64,000 nt of DNA from Sphingobacterium sp. ML3W (GTDB lineage Bacteria > Bacteroidota > Bacteroidia > Sphingobacteriales > Sphingobacteriaceae), in contig NZ_CP009278.1 in NCBI RefSeq assembly GCF_000747525.1, positions 3,100,001 through 3,164,000 of the forward strand, given 5' to 3'. The position numbers were made by a program, and so were the translations under genes. The notes under the pieces were generated by a model, which worked only from the letters and a program-made list of their open reading frames with translations, had not been told where the DNA came from and ran no database searches. The stretch's first letter is position 1. Each line of letters starts with the position of its first letter. This document shows, one piece after another, positions 24,204 through 33,880 of this stretch.

Positions 24204-25418
24204 TTATTTCATTACATAAATTCTCCTTCCTTTTAATTGGAAATGTATACCTCCCACCAACTCAATAGTTTGAAGTAGTCGATTAATATCTTCGTATTTG
24301 GAAATTGTTCCAGAGAATTGAAAATCGGTCAATTGATCTTTAAATATAACTTCAACATCATACCATCTACTTATCGTTGCCATCACTTCTTCAATTGCTA
24401 TTTTTTCAAAAGCAAATTTCCCATCTTTCCAAGCAGAAAAATAAAAAGGGTCAACTTGTATTTTCTTTACGCGCTGATCAGCACTATTAAATGTGGTTTG
24501 TTCGTCAGGTAATAAATACTGTTCTTCTTGACTACCATCCTTAAAGTTCAATTTCACTTTACCCTCTAATAATGTGGTGACAATATTTTGTCCATAATTT
24601 TGCAAATTGAAGACTGTACCTAGTACTTCCAATTTTTGAGCTCCCGTATGGATGATAAATGGTACGCGTTTTCCTTGATAAATTTGTTTCGCAATTTCAA
24701 AATAGGCCTCACCAGTCATTTCAATCTCCCGGATCTGTTTATTGAATTGAACAGGATATCGAAGGACTGTCTTAGCATTTAACCAAACCCTTGTCCCATC
24801 TGGTAAATTTAATTTATACTCCCCCCCTCCAGGTGTCACAATGGTATTGTATACCAATTTTGACACTTCATTGCTTGGATATTTTGCGCGATAAGATATG
24901 GAACCATCTGCAGTTTTTACAATTTCAAAATCGCCATTATCGATAACAGTATCACCTTTAATTTTTTCCAAGTCAATGCGTGATCCATTCTCTAAAATAA
25001 TTTGGGCTTTATTTGTACCTGGTAAAACTTCCATCTCCGCATCTACAATTTGGTTATATGCTAAATTATCAGTCTTATTATGCTCATTCCAAATTAGGAA
25101 AGCTACTATTCCGACCAATAACATTACTGCTGCAGCTACTATGCTCTTAATTATTTTTATTTTGGAAGATGAATGATTTGGTATATCGGTTAAAACATCT
25201 TTTACGCGCTCATCATTTTTTATTTTGAAAAATAAAAAAGCTGAATCGGGTTCTTTAAAAGAAGTATTCTCATCCAATTCTTCTTCCATCAGCTGTTCCC
25301 AAGCTTCCAAAAACTCTGGATCTTCAAAATACTTGGCAAAATTTTCCTTCGCAGTTCCTTCAAGGGACCCTGCATAGAATTGACGGATAAGTTTTTTATA
25401 AGCTTCTACTTTGGACAT
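24204..25418 (-). CDS. FecR-family anti-sigma factor
   Basis: 404 residues. The cytoplasmic N-terminus (about 1-85) should bind the ECF sigma factor, followed by one membrane segment (about 88-110, with SIVAAAVMLLVGIVAFLIW). The FecR domain contains TPGGGEYKLNLPDGTRVWLNA and EIEMTGEAYFEIAK. The C-terminal DUF4974 domain contains FAFEKIAIEEVMATISRWYDVEV and ends GGIHFQLKGRRIYVM; it contacts the STN domain of the transporter. It lies 55 bases after the sigma gene. Confidence 0.95.
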   Translation of the reverse strand: MSKVEAYKKLIRQFYAGSLEGTAKENFAKYFEDPEFLEAWEQLMEEELDENTSFKEPDSAFLFFKIKNDERVKDVLTDIPNHSSSKIKIIKSIVAAAVMLLVGIVAFLIWNEHNKTDNLAYNQIVDAEMEVLPGTNKAQIILENGSRIDLEKIKGDTVIDNGDFEIVKTADGSISYRAKYPSNEVSKLVYNTIVTPGGGEYKLNLPDGTRVWLNAKTVLRYPVQFNKQIREIEMTGEAYFEIAKQIYQGKRVPFIIHTGAQKLEVLGTVFNLQNYGQNIVTTLLEGKVKLNFKDGSQEEQYLLPDEQTTFNSADQRVKKIQVDPFYFSAWKDGKFAFEKIAIEEVMATISRWYDVEVIFKDQLTDFQFSGTISKYEDINRLLQTIELVGGIHFQLKGRRIYVMK

Positions 25419-25473
25419 CTTGTATTTATTGTACGCTATGATATTAATCGCACTAAAATGAAAGATGGACTAG

Positions 25474-26058
25474 TCAAAAGATGTTTTTTATAAAAAATAT
25501 AAAAAATAAGATATTTTCTAGCCTTAAACGGACAAAATGATAAGCAGCAACAAGGTGATTCCGTACCGTATTTTTTGAAATCCCGATTTTATCTGATATC
25601 TCAGAATAACTGAGTTCATCAATCTTACTCATCCGAAAAATAAGCTGCTGTTGCGCGGGCAATTGATTAACTATAGTATCTAAAAACACAATCAAATCCT
25701 TATCTTCAATCTGTTTTCCCAACTGATCATGTGCTTCGTCCCATTGCGAGTACTGAGTTAATTGAAACCGTTGACGAACGACTTCTTTTCTAAATGCAGA
25801 AATAGCCATTCTTTTTGCAACGATAAATAGAAAAGGATAAATTGCTTGAACATCTGGTATATCATGACGCTTGACAAAGAGTTGAATAAAGACTTCCTGT
25901 AATATCTCTTCAGCATCAATATGGGAAGGACAAAGTCTACATAATCTTTGGAATAAGATGGGCTTGTAATATTCGAAAATCTTATAGAAAGCACGTTCAT
26001 CTCCTAATTTAAAGCGATTAAACTCATCTAAACTACACGAAATTCCTTTCACATCCAT
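25474..26058 (-). CDS. ECF-type RNA polymerase sigma factor (FecI/RpoE-like)
   Basis: 194 residues. Region 2 includes LCPSHIDAEEILQEVFIQLFVKRHDI and the following PFLFIVAKRMAISAFRK helix. Region 4 is LPAQQQLIFRMSKIDELSYSEISDKIGISKNTVRNHL, a typical helix-turn-helix. The gene heads the operon with fecR and the SusC/SusD/EEP genes. Activation by ligand-bound SusC through FecR is the known mechanism for such pairs. No clear autoregulated promoter motif is seen upstream. Confidence 0.95.
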   Translation of the reverse strand: MDVKGISCSLDEFNRFKLGDERAFYKIFEYYKPILFQRLCRLCPSHIDAEEILQEVFIQLFVKRHDIPDVQAIYPFLFIVAKRMAISAFRKEVVRQRFQLTQYSQWDEAHDQLGKQIEDKDLIVFLDTIVNQLPAQQQLIFRMSKIDELSYSEISDKIGISKNTVRNHLVAAYHFVRLRLENILFFIFFIKNIF

Positions 26059-26396
26059 TATAATATGACTCTTGGGTTATTTTTGGTTAAAGTAACGAAA
26101 CTGATATTAAATCTATATAAATATAAGGTTATATCAAAATGAAATTATATCATTACATCCCAAATTGTCATTTATTTTGCATTCGAAATTACCATTTATA
26201 TTATTCCATGTAAAGAGATACCCAGGGGACTCCATTACATGGGATACTATTTATAATCATCTCTATATATACGCTTACTGACCGTGCAAAAATGATCGTT
26301 TACCGAGTTTCTCTCCTCGTCCACCTATTTTCAATAATCGCTGAAAATATATAGTACTACTTTTGAATCATAAACAAATACATAAATTGATTTAAC
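26059..26396. other. Intergenic region with one inverted repeat
   Basis: No gene is seen. CCATGTAA (26206-26213) and TTACATGG (26235-26242) form an 8-base perfect inverted repeat with a 21-base loop. It could be an operator or a hairpin. No T-run follows on either strand. Confidence 0.35.
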
Positions 26397-26675
26397 ATGA
26401 AAACTAAAACAAACTTCGAAATCAATAGCAAAACAATCACAAATGTTTTTCAAAGAGCATTTGATTCGCTAAAAAATTCCAAATTAAAGATTACTTCTAG
26501 TATTGGAAAAGTATACATCCATATTTCACTACTATTGGCAATAGTTATTGGTATTATATTTCCTGTAGCTCTTATCATATTAGCCATATTAACAGTATTT
26601 TCAAAGCTTACTATTTCTATTGAACAAGAAGTAGAACAACCATCGCAAAGTAACAAAATCATAGAATTGAAATAA
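26397..26675 (+). CDS. DUF4342-like small membrane protein
   Basis: 92 residues. The order matches DUF4342-type proteins: a helical N-terminus, basic strand LKITSSIGKVYIHI, a single long hydrophobic segment (SLLLAIVIGIIFPVALIILAILTVF, about 42-68) and a final strand LTISIEQEVEQ. The function of the family is not known. The gene stands alone, divergent from the sigma operon, and has its own strong terminator. The family call rests on pattern resemblance. Confidence 0.55.
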   Translation: MKTKTNFEINSKTITNVFQRAFDSLKNSKLKITSSIGKVYIHISLLLAIVIGIIFPVALIILAILTVFSKLTISIEQEVEQPSQSNKIIELK

Positions 26676-26681
26676 TTAAGA

Positions 26682-26718
26682 ATGAAATCAATAGCGTGCA
26701 CCTAGCTATTGATTTCAT
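26682..26718 (+). terminator. Strong intrinsic terminator
   Basis: A perfect 14-base stem: ATGAAATCAATAGC at 26682-26695 pairs with GCTATTGATTTCAT at 26705-26718, loop 9 bases, followed by CTTTTATC. Confidence 0.85.
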
Positions 26719-26786
26719 CTTTTATCAGAGATTACGAGGTGCCAATCAACGATTGTACCTTCATAATATGGTTTTCCATTTTTTCG

Positions 26787-27365
26787 TTATTCCCTATCTG
26801 CATTAATTGTGTTATTGGTATCGAATAGTTTATTTATTCTGGGTTGAATAATCCATATCCCTATGGGAAAAAACCAAATTAGAAAAAACTCTCCCGCACA
26901 ATCGTTAAAGGTTACAGTCCTTTGAAACTCAACAGCCTTGAGTGCTTTTGCATTAAAATAAAGGCAATAAAAAATACAGTACATAGAGAATAAATGGAGT
27001 GGAATTATTAAAACAAAAATTGCGAGATTTGGATGTTCGCCTACAGAAATGTCAAATATACCACCGAACATAAACACGGAGAAGAATAACATATACACAA
27101 GAGGAATAAAAACAAAAATCTTAAACTTAGTCAAGTTCATCTTCGCTGTCTTTGGAAGTTTCCTATGAAGACTTGTTCCAAGAGTATATAGCCACCCGAA
27201 AAAAAGCCCCATAACTAAAATAAGCAGAATTGGAAACGCGGTAGAAATAAATGTTAGGTTGCTACCTGTCAACATGTAACCTATTGTGATGAGCTGTAAA
27301 ATCATTGGAAGTCCCACTAGAAGTCCGAAAAGTTGCCAGTGTTTTAGTGTCAGAAGTTTTGTCAT
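26787..27365 (-). CDS. Hypothetical integral membrane protein
   Basis: 192 residues with five likely membrane segments (about 13-32, 40-62, 84-105, 113-137 and 160-176). A short charged loop lies after the second (SLHRKLPKTAKMNLTKFK). The IWFFPIGIWIIQPRIN motif near the C-terminus recurs in small uncharacterised Bacteroidota membrane proteins. No enzymatic motif is visible. The gene stands alone. Confidence 0.6.
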   Translation of the reverse strand: MTKLLTLKHWQLFGLLVGLPMILQLITIGYMLTGSNLTFISTAFPILLILVMGLFFGWLYTLGTSLHRKLPKTAKMNLTKFKIFVFIPLVYMLFFSVFMFGGIFDISVGEHPNLAIFVLIIPLHLFSMYCIFYCLYFNAKALKAVEFQRTVTFNDCAGEFFLIWFFPIGIWIIQPRINKLFDTNNTINADRE

Positions 27366-27730
27366 CTTACTTTTTATTTAAATTATTATTTGCTTGTGCT
27401 ACGTACGAATTAATTGCTAGTCGTTACGAGCTTTGCATTCGAGAGGGCTTCATAAGATTTCCTCAAAATTTTATTGAGAACATGGAACCTAGTTGACCGC
27501 AAAATCGTCTCGACATACGAAAAACACTCATTTCAAATGTACTATCAATTTTAATCTTTCTCTTCATTGCATAACTAGCATTTAAATTGGCTAGCGTCTA
27601 TGAGTTTATAGAGGGAGATAAAATTCTGGTTAAAATTTTAAGCGAAAATTGTTTTGTAAAAAGTATGGTTCACTGGCTGATGCAAAAACAGTTTAAGTAG
27701 TTGTCAAGATAGAAAAATATGCTATGCTTA
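27366..27730. other. Gap without a recognisable gene
   Basis: No supported frame on either strand; the only open frame on the plus strand (27305-27496) is a shadow of the membrane-protein gene. No terminator-like hairpin was found. Confidence 0.4.
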
Positions 27731-28572
27731 CTAATTTGAAATAAATATTTTCTTCTTTGCAATATCTATGGTCAAAACTTTACCTAACCAATCTATACTA
27801 GTTTTGCCTTCATATATCAACCCCTCAACAAAGGCAATGTCTAACTCTTCTAGTTGTAGTTGTTTATCTACTGTATTTAATTTTGCTAGTTTCCCGTGTA
27901 ATATATATTTTGCTTATTAAAGTCGCTTGTAATGGGGACGGGGTTAAAATCTGCTTTATTTAATGCCAACGGTTCCAAAAATTTGGAACTGAACCAATAT
28001 GAATTTTTCCCAGCTCCGCTATCCAATAAAGTTTGGATTATCAAGGAGTCGTTCAGTTGCACATAGGTAAAGATATCAATAGCTTTCCCTGCGTAATCTC
28101 CTACCTGAATATCGATACTTTTTTCATTTTTTGTCGACTTATCAAAAAGGATTGTATTGTTGATATAATCAATAGTAATTGCTGTTTTTCGAAAAGGTTG
28201 TAATGAAATCAGACCGTCTATGTCTCCTGCTTCTAGATCTATAATAGCATATTGTTGATTGTCAAAGTCTTTATTATTGATTTTAACACTTTTCGCATTG
28301 TACAAGTCAAGGTTAACTTGTTCTCCAGTGGCTCTGTGCCCAACAAAAAAATTGTTTGTTTTTTGATTTTTTAATTTTTGAGAAAAGTTAAAAAAAAGAA
28401 CATTTAACCCTGCCCCTGTGTCAAAGATAAATTTCCCTTCTACATCATTTATTTTAGCTTTAATGATAATATGTCCGCTTTTGTTGATTTCGAAAGGAAT
28501 CTGTGCATTCATTTTTGTAGAAAAAAATAAAAGTATAATAAGTCCAATTATTGTAACAATCTTTTTTTTCAT
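27731..28572 (-). pseudogene. Frameshifted secreted retropepsin-like aspartic protease
   Basis: The first frame (28572 down to 27886) encodes 228 residues: a signal peptide (IIGLIILLFFSTKMNAQ), a retropepsin-like half with FDTGAG near residue 51, and a second LLDSGAG site near 184. It stops at TAG 27886-27888 in the middle of the fold. Shifting by one base at the GGG run (27893-27895) restores 53 further codons ending at TAG 27731. Their end (FVEGLIYEGKTSIDWLGKVLTIDIAKKKIFIS) is the expected C-terminal strand pair of this protease family. This is a single-base deletion or a sequencing error. Confidence 0.8.
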
Positions 28573-29278
28573 TGCCGCCTTTTTAAATTACTATTAATGT
28601 TTTGTTTTGCCTAACGGCTGATAATTGGAATACGTTAGCTCAAATAAAAATTGAATTAATGTTTAAATTTTGGAGATAGCTTCGCCCTCTTTAGTATTTA
28701 TTAGCCTTCGGAGTAATCAAGCACAATAAGATTTATTTACTATAGATAATTAAAATTGTTCCCTTCTTTACAAACTGTTAAAGCCTTATATTTAGATATA
28801 TAAATATAATAAAAAATTTATAGATTAAATATAATGACTTATAATCTAATCAAAATTAAGGATAGCGCGGTATTACTAAAATACATAGAACCGTATATTT
28901 TGAACAATCGGATACCTCGAATTCGTAGTTTTACATAATTTTTAAGTTATAGTCTACGCAAATGACGGATACTAATCGAAATTAAGTGAGTTCAGTGATC
29001 TAGTATTGCTCATTCCAGTTAATTGGATATCGTAATGAACGTATTGCACCAAACTAGGAAAATCGGTAGCTTCCTTCTTAACACTAACTGTATTTACAAA
29101 AACATCATTCAGTGAGGAAGGTTGTAAAACACTGTGCACACTATGATTTTCACTCAGTAATATGGTTTCAATTGAATGGTCTGTATAAAATATACCACTT
29201 TTAAAATAATTATATCGATTTAGCAAAATATTATATAAATTTATATGCATTAATAACCAATCCATAAATTTAATACAC
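28573..29278. other. Long non-coding gap with possible gene remnant and palindrome
   Basis: No intact gene is seen. On the minus strand 28972 to about 29200 is open and reads as a plausible protein C-terminus (LNDVFVNTVSVKKEATDFPSL...), possibly a decayed gene; upstream it only shadows the next gene. A perfect palindrome GTATA-AAA-TATAC lies at 29183-29195, about 85 bases before the GH43-like start. Confidence 0.4.
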
Positions 29279-30400
29279 ATGCAAGCATTTTCAAGAAGAA
29301 ATTTCTTAAAAACCTTAGCGGTTGCTACTTCGACCCCCCTATTGATATCAGCTTCACTCACGACATTGCAAGAAGATAAGGGAGCTTTTATCGATAAACT
29401 ATTACCAGCTCCAAAATTAGGAGGATTTTCCATGGACGACCATTGGGTATGGGATCCATCGGTAATCAAAGGCGAAGATGGTCGTTATCATATGTTTGCA
29501 TCAGCATGGAGCAAAAAATATGGATTCGGTAATTGGGCTACTAATTCACAGGTTGTACGGGCAGTTTCTGACCGACCTGAAGGGCCTTATCATTTTGTTG
29601 AAGTTGTATTACCAGCACGTGGACGTCAATTCTTTGATGGACTTACCACTCATAACCCCCGGATTGTCAAGGCAGATGGCTATTATGTACTTTATTATTT
29701 CGGCAATACCTATGATCATCCGCAGCCAGCATATGATGAAGATGTTTGGGCCACAGGATTAGCTAAAGAAGCCTGGATGAACAAGCGCATCGGAATGGCC
29801 TATTCCAAATCCATCAAAGGGCCATGGATCCGTGCGGACCAGCCCATGCTAAATCCCAGGAAAGGTAAGTGGGATGCCTCTATCACGTCCAACCCCTCTC
29901 CTGTCGTATTACCCGACGGATCCGTCTATTTACTTTATAAATCATCGCCCTTTAACTACGATCCCCCCTTATTATTGGGTGCAGCAAAAGCCTCCAGTTT
30001 CAAAGGGCCCTTTGAAAGGCTGTCCGACAATCCTATTTTCTCGTTCCACACCAAAGAGAAGCATGATAATGATGTGGAAGACCCATTCGTATGGTGGAAT
30101 GGTAAAGAATATGAGTTGATTATGAAAGATCGATTTGGACATATTTGTGGAGAAGAAGGCGGTGGTATACATGCTTTTTCAACCGACGGTGTCTCTTGGC
30201 GCTTAGCTGATCAGGTAAAAGCATATTCCAAAAAGATTCTTTGGGATGATGGATCAACTACTATCCAAGCTAATTTTGAGCGTCCTTTTCTATTATTTGA
30301 AAATGGAAAAGCTACACACCTTTTTGCCGCCACAGGATCAGGAAGTGGTCCCTATCAATTTGATAAAACATGGAATATGGTCATTCCTCTTAAAGAATAA
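29279..30400 (+). CDS. Tat-exported GH43-like beta-propeller glycosidase
   Basis: 373 residues. The N-terminus has a twin-arginine motif (SRRNFLKTL) and a hydrophobic core, so export folded via Tat is likely. The body has the repeats of a five-bladed propeller: WVWDPSVIKGEDGRYHMF (possible catalytic Asp), THNPRIVKADGYYVLYYFG, SITSNPSPVVLPDGSVYLLYK, NDVEDPFVWWNGKEYELIM and a final FERPFLLFENGKATHLFAA blade. This is the GH43/GH117-type architecture. Substrate is unknown. No SusC/SusD gene adjoins it. A terminator lies 104 bases after the stop. Confidence 0.75.
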   Translation: MQAFSRRNFLKTLAVATSTPLLISASLTTLQEDKGAFIDKLLPAPKLGGFSMDDHWVWDPSVIKGEDGRYHMFASAWSKKYGFGNWATNSQVVRAVSDRPEGPYHFVEVVLPARGRQFFDGLTTHNPRIVKADGYYVLYYFGNTYDHPQPAYDEDVWATGLAKEAWMNKRIGMAYSKSIKGPWIRADQPMLNPRKGKWDASITSNPSPVVLPDGSVYLLYKSSPFNYDPPLLLGAAKASSFKGPFERLSDNPIFSFHTKEKHDNDVEDPFVWWNGKEYELIMKDRFGHICGEEGGGIHAFSTDGVSWRLADQVKAYSKKILWDDGSTTIQANFERPFLLFENGKATHLFAATGSGSGPYQFDKTWNMVIPLKE

Positions 30401-30504
30401 AAGATTAGTTCAGCTTTCCACTGTTTTCGACAGTATAGGTCACCCAAGTGTGCTCTCAGGTTCTACAGAAGGTTTATCGGTCACTTAGACTCATACAAAT
30501 GAAA

Positions 30505-30530
30505 AAGAGTTCGGCAAATTGCGAACTCTT
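30505..30530 (+). terminator. Intrinsic terminator
   Basis: AAGAGTTCG (30505-30513) pairs with CGAACTCTT (30522-30530), 8-base loop, followed by six T. It ends the GH43-like transcript and may also serve the convergent AHSA1 gene. Confidence 0.85.
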
Positions 30531-30568
30531 TTTTTTAAAATTAATTATCATTATTTTGTGCGTGAAAT

Positions 30569-31009
30569 TTAAGTTTCTTCAGCCATCTCTTTTACTTTAG
30601 CCATTGCCAGCGGCCAAGTGTCTTCCATATATGACACATATTGGTCATTCATATCCATATTAACCAGCCAAACCGTTGTATCACCCACCTCCTTTAAGGT
30701 GTAATTTTCCAATGCATCTCCCCACTGCTCACCTTTATAGGTTGTAGGATCTTCGACCCCATCTTTAACTTCTCCTAAATGATGAATGGAAAGAAATTTC
30801 CCTGGAATACTTTCAACAATCTCTGATACCATACCATTTCCTGTACCATCATGAAATAAGGCTTTGCTGCCTTTTTTCCAATCCGTTTCGACACTTGAAC
30901 CCGCAGCAAATGGTGCAGTCCATTTCCCGTAAGAATCTTTGCCTATGATAATTTGCCAAACTTTTTCGGGATTGGCATTAATAACGATACTGAATTCTAA
31001 TTTTTTCAT
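30569..31009 (-). CDS. AHSA1/SRPBCC-domain protein
   Basis: 146 residues forming a START-like SRPBCC fold: the opening strand LEFSIVINANPEKVWQIIIG, the W-APFAAGSSVETDWKKGSKALF segment, a strand with EIVESIPGKFLSIHHLGEV and a long C-terminal helix (WPLAMAKVKEMAEE). This family binds hydrophobic ligands or assists Hsp90-like chaperones; in bacteria it is usually of unknown ligand. It stands alone, convergent with the GH43-like gene. Confidence 0.85.
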   Translation of the reverse strand: MKKLEFSIVINANPEKVWQIIIGKDSYGKWTAPFAAGSSVETDWKKGSKALFHDGTGNGMVSEIVESIPGKFLSIHHLGEVKDGVEDPTTYKGEQWGDALENYTLKEVGDTTVWLVNMDMNDQYVSYMEDTWPLAMAKVKEMAEET

Positions 31010-31483
31010 CTTGCGCTATTTTAAGAAAAGTAATTTTGCTAGCTTTATTTTAGATATCTATATATTCGTCGTTAGCTTTATAAATTTCGCAATTAAATCT
31101 TAAAGTACAAAGCGCTACAAAACATTTAACTGACATCATTTTTTAACTGGACTTATTTGCTTTGTTTCTATAGCTAAAATACCTCCCATTATTATACAAT
31201 TTGGTTAAAACAGACTCATGCTAGGATTAAACCCTCCCCTGTTTACTGTACACGGATAGGATATCAGCATATGGGGCTGGCGAGATTTGCTAGATCTATT
31301 CTTTTTATCGATGAATAGCACTAATAATTTCGGTACGTAGATATAGATGTATTCAACTTGAAACAATTGTATGCAAACTTGTTTAAAAAAGAACAGGAAA
31401 TCATATTGATTTCCTGTTCTTTTTTAATTCCGTCTTGACCATATGCAAACCAATATGAATCGTTAGGTCAAACTGAATAACAT
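31010..31483. other. Non-coding gap holding a terminator
   Basis: No gene is seen on either strand. The only structure is the hairpin at 31386-31424. The remainder may carry the promoter of the AHSA1 gene, but no TAnnTTTG match was found with confidence. Confidence 0.4.
31386..31424. terminator. Strong bidirectional terminator
   Basis: AAAAGAACAGGAAAT (31387-31401) pairs with ATTTCCTGTTCTTTT (31409-31423), 7-base loop, with A-run and T-run flanks, so it works on either strand. On the minus strand it follows the alcohol dehydrogenase gene. Confidence 0.85.
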
Positions 31484-32647
31484 TTATTTCACAACTTCTT
31501 CAGAGAACACAACACCCTCATAGCAAGCGTTGTAAATAGACTTCAACTCGTCTAATGTAGGGACGCGAGGATTGAAACCTGTACAAGGATCTATCAGTGC
31601 ATTATTCGCAATAAAGTCCAAATTTTTCTCCCAAACTTCCTTTGAAATTCCAAATTCTTTGATGGAAGATTTGTTATTCACCTCCGAACGTAATATTTCA
31701 ATTTCCTGAGCAAGATCTTCGGCAGTTTCTTTACCAATTACTTTGGCCAAATCGGGATAACGGTTGGTTACCTGAGCATTGTAGCGGATTACATTCGGAA
31801 GAAAAATTGCATTGGATGCCCCATGAGGAATACCATACAATGCACCTACTTGATGAGATAACGAATGTACAATACCTAACCACGCATTGTTAAATGCTAA
31901 GCCAGCCATAAATGATGCATCATGCATATTTTGACGTGCTTTAATATTATTTGGATTTTTCACTACCTCTTTCAGGTTATCAAAAACAAGCTCAAGGCCA
32001 CCTTTTGAAAGTGCATCTGCATAATTGTTTTCAATATTTGACACATAGGCCTCTACACAATGTGTCAACACATCAAGGCCAGTATTTGACGTTACATGCG
32101 CTGGCATTGAAGCACAGATTTCCCCATCTACGATAGCAATGTCTGGCGTAAGCTCGTAAGAAACAATAGGATACTTCACTCCTTTTTCTCTATCGGTGAT
32201 TACGGCTAACCCTGTGGTCTCCGTCCCCGTACCACTTGTAGAAGGAATAGCAATAAATTTAGCTTTATTTCTTAAAACTGGAACCGTAAAGGGTTTCGTA
32301 ATGGTATCAAAATCAATATCTGGATACTCATAAAAAACCCACATGATCTTAGCTGCATCAATTGCTGAACAACCACCCAATCCAATGATCCAATCAGGTC
32401 CGAAAGCTTGAATCTGTTCAGCTCCTTTTAAACATGTTGTAGATGAAGGATCTTCCTCGACACCTTCGAAGATACTAACTTCTATTCCTGCTTCGGCAAG
32501 AAAAGCAACTGCTCTGTCCAATGTTCCACTATTTCTCATCGAGCTACCACCAGTAACAACTACTGCTTTCTTACCCTTTATGTTCTTCAGTTCTTCTAGA
32601 CTCCCAGCGCCATGGAAAACTTCTCCTGCAATAAATAATTTACTCAT
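31484..32647 (-). CDS. Iron-containing (group III) alcohol dehydrogenase
   Basis: 387 residues, the usual length. NAD(P) binding: GLGGCSAIDAAK (residues 89-100) and IPSTSGTGTET (134-143). Metal ligands expected from the family are present: Asp192, His196 (LDVLTHCVEAY), His261 (HSLSHQVGALYGIPHGASNA) and His275. It would reduce or oxidise short alcohols and aldehydes or glycols in the cytoplasm. The AraC-family gene lies 63 bases upstream on the same strand, so it may control or be co-transcribed with this enzyme. FucO-, YqhD- and butanol-dehydrogenase-like members cannot be told apart by eye. Confidence 0.9.
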   Translation of the reverse strand: MSKLFIAGEVFHGAGSLEELKNIKGKKAVVVTGGSSMRNSGTLDRAVAFLAEAGIEVSIFEGVEEDPSSTTCLKGAEQIQAFGPDWIIGLGGCSAIDAAKIMWVFYEYPDIDFDTITKPFTVPVLRNKAKFIAIPSTSGTGTETTGLAVITDREKGVKYPIVSYELTPDIAIVDGEICASMPAHVTSNTGLDVLTHCVEAYVSNIENNYADALSKGGLELVFDNLKEVVKNPNNIKARQNMHDASFMAGLAFNNAWLGIVHSLSHQVGALYGIPHGASNAIFLPNVIRYNAQVTNRYPDLAKVIGKETAEDLAQEIEILRSEVNNKSSIKEFGISKEVWEKNLDFIANNALIDPCTGFNPRVPTLDELKSIYNACYEGVVFSEEVVK

Positions 32648-32710
32648 TTCTCTGTTATTTTATTACACAAAAGTATGCCTATATACATCTTCGCCGTTAT
32701 ACAAACGAGA

Positions 32711-33586
32711 CTATCCGTTATACATTTGCGACAGTTCCTGCTGAAGTTGAGTTGGTGTTTCTTTTAATTTGGATTTTACAAACTTATTTAATGCCGATGG
32801 AGAATTAAAGCCAAGGTCAAAAGCAATCTCTTTATGCGATAGTTCAGAGAACATCAACTGCCTTTTAATCTCCATTAAGATTCTATGATGGATGGATTGG
32901 ATCGCTGTTTCGCCACAGTGTCTTTTCGTAATTGCATTTAATCGTTTTGGAGTAACCATTAATTGTTCTGCATAATACTGAACAGTTCTGTTCTGTTTAT
33001 AATGCTGATTCAAAAGTTTTTTAAATCGGATATAAATGGGCTTATCGAGGGTTTCTTTATACAAAATCGGGTGTAAACCGTGTACAGACTCAATTAAGCC
33101 GAGCAGAAAAATCTTAATATGGAATCTAGCTTGCTCCTTTTTAACCAGGCTTGGATGCTGATAAATTCCTTGAATGGTTTTAATCGTACCCAAACTTTGT
33201 TGAAAATCTTCTACCGAAAGGATAGTACAATTCAATTGTGTAGATAGATTAACATTATAGGTGCTCAACTCATTCTTCAAAATATCGGAACAGAATAATA
33301 TTTCTTCAAAAAGAATTATTTTCCCCTTTAAATTTTTGCTAAAGTCGGAGACTAAACTTACCTGCTCAGGAAATACAACTGTTATCTTACCTGCTTTAAG
33401 CTTATGTATTTTATCTTCAATACGAATCTGCAGACTACCATCTTCCATGACAAGAATACAGAAATGGTCCTTCTTATGGGGTGTTGTATATTGAAGCAAA
33501 TTTTCTGCAGTAAGATCAAAAACCCGGAAAGATAAATCCTTGTCTTCCTTTTTTTGAATATTCTCTTTTATCTTCAACTTCTTCAA
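32711..33586 (-). CDS. AraC-family transcriptional regulator
   Basis: 291 residues. The N-terminal part is a cupin-like sensor (HFCILVMEDGSLQIRIEDKIHKLKAGKITVVFP). The C-terminal 95 residues hold the two AraC helix-turn-helix motifs: YYAEQLMVTPKRLNAITKRHCGETAIQ and LSHKEIAFDLGFNSPSALNKFVKSKLKETPTQ. It lies just upstream of the alcohol dehydrogenase gene on the same strand and is its probable regulator. The effector is unknown. Confidence 0.9.
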   Translation of the reverse strand: MKKLKIKENIQKKEDKDLSFRVFDLTAENLLQYTTPHKKDHFCILVMEDGSLQIRIEDKIHKLKAGKITVVFPEQVSLVSDFSKNLKGKIILFEEILFCSDILKNELSTYNVNLSTQLNCTILSVEDFQQSLGTIKTIQGIYQHPSLVKKEQARFHIKIFLLGLIESVHGLHPILYKETLDKPIYIRFKKLLNQHYKQNRTVQYYAEQLMVTPKRLNAITKRHCGETAIQSIHHRILMEIKRQLMFSELSHKEIAFDLGFNSPSALNKFVKSKLKETPTQLQQELSQMYNG

Positions 33587-33880
33587 AATACGCTCTTTTG
33601 TTTCTTATAGAATTAAAAGGTAAATCTAAAAAAACAAATAACACTTGGACGTAAAAGTTTAACCTCAATATTTGATCGATAAATACGTCAGTTAGTGGTT
33701 TAAATTAAAAAAGACATCAACTCCATTAATTAGGAGGCCTTCATCACGGATCATTTACTTTGATTCATACCTGTTTGAGCTCTAAATAACAAAGCATTAA
33801 TCCTATATTAGATAGGAATTTAAATGCACTATTCAATAATTTTTTAAATACCCCAGCAATATTCTACTTACATAACTTTT

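Noticed and set aside
26206..26242. Inverted repeat CCATGTAA/TTACATGG as a terminator
   Set aside because: No T-run on either strand and a long loop; it was kept only as a possible operator.
28972..29469. Minus-strand frame of 165 codons
   Set aside because: Its 5' half is a shadow of the GH43-like gene on the other strand. Only the 3' part (28972-29200) looks protein-like and it has no start of its own.
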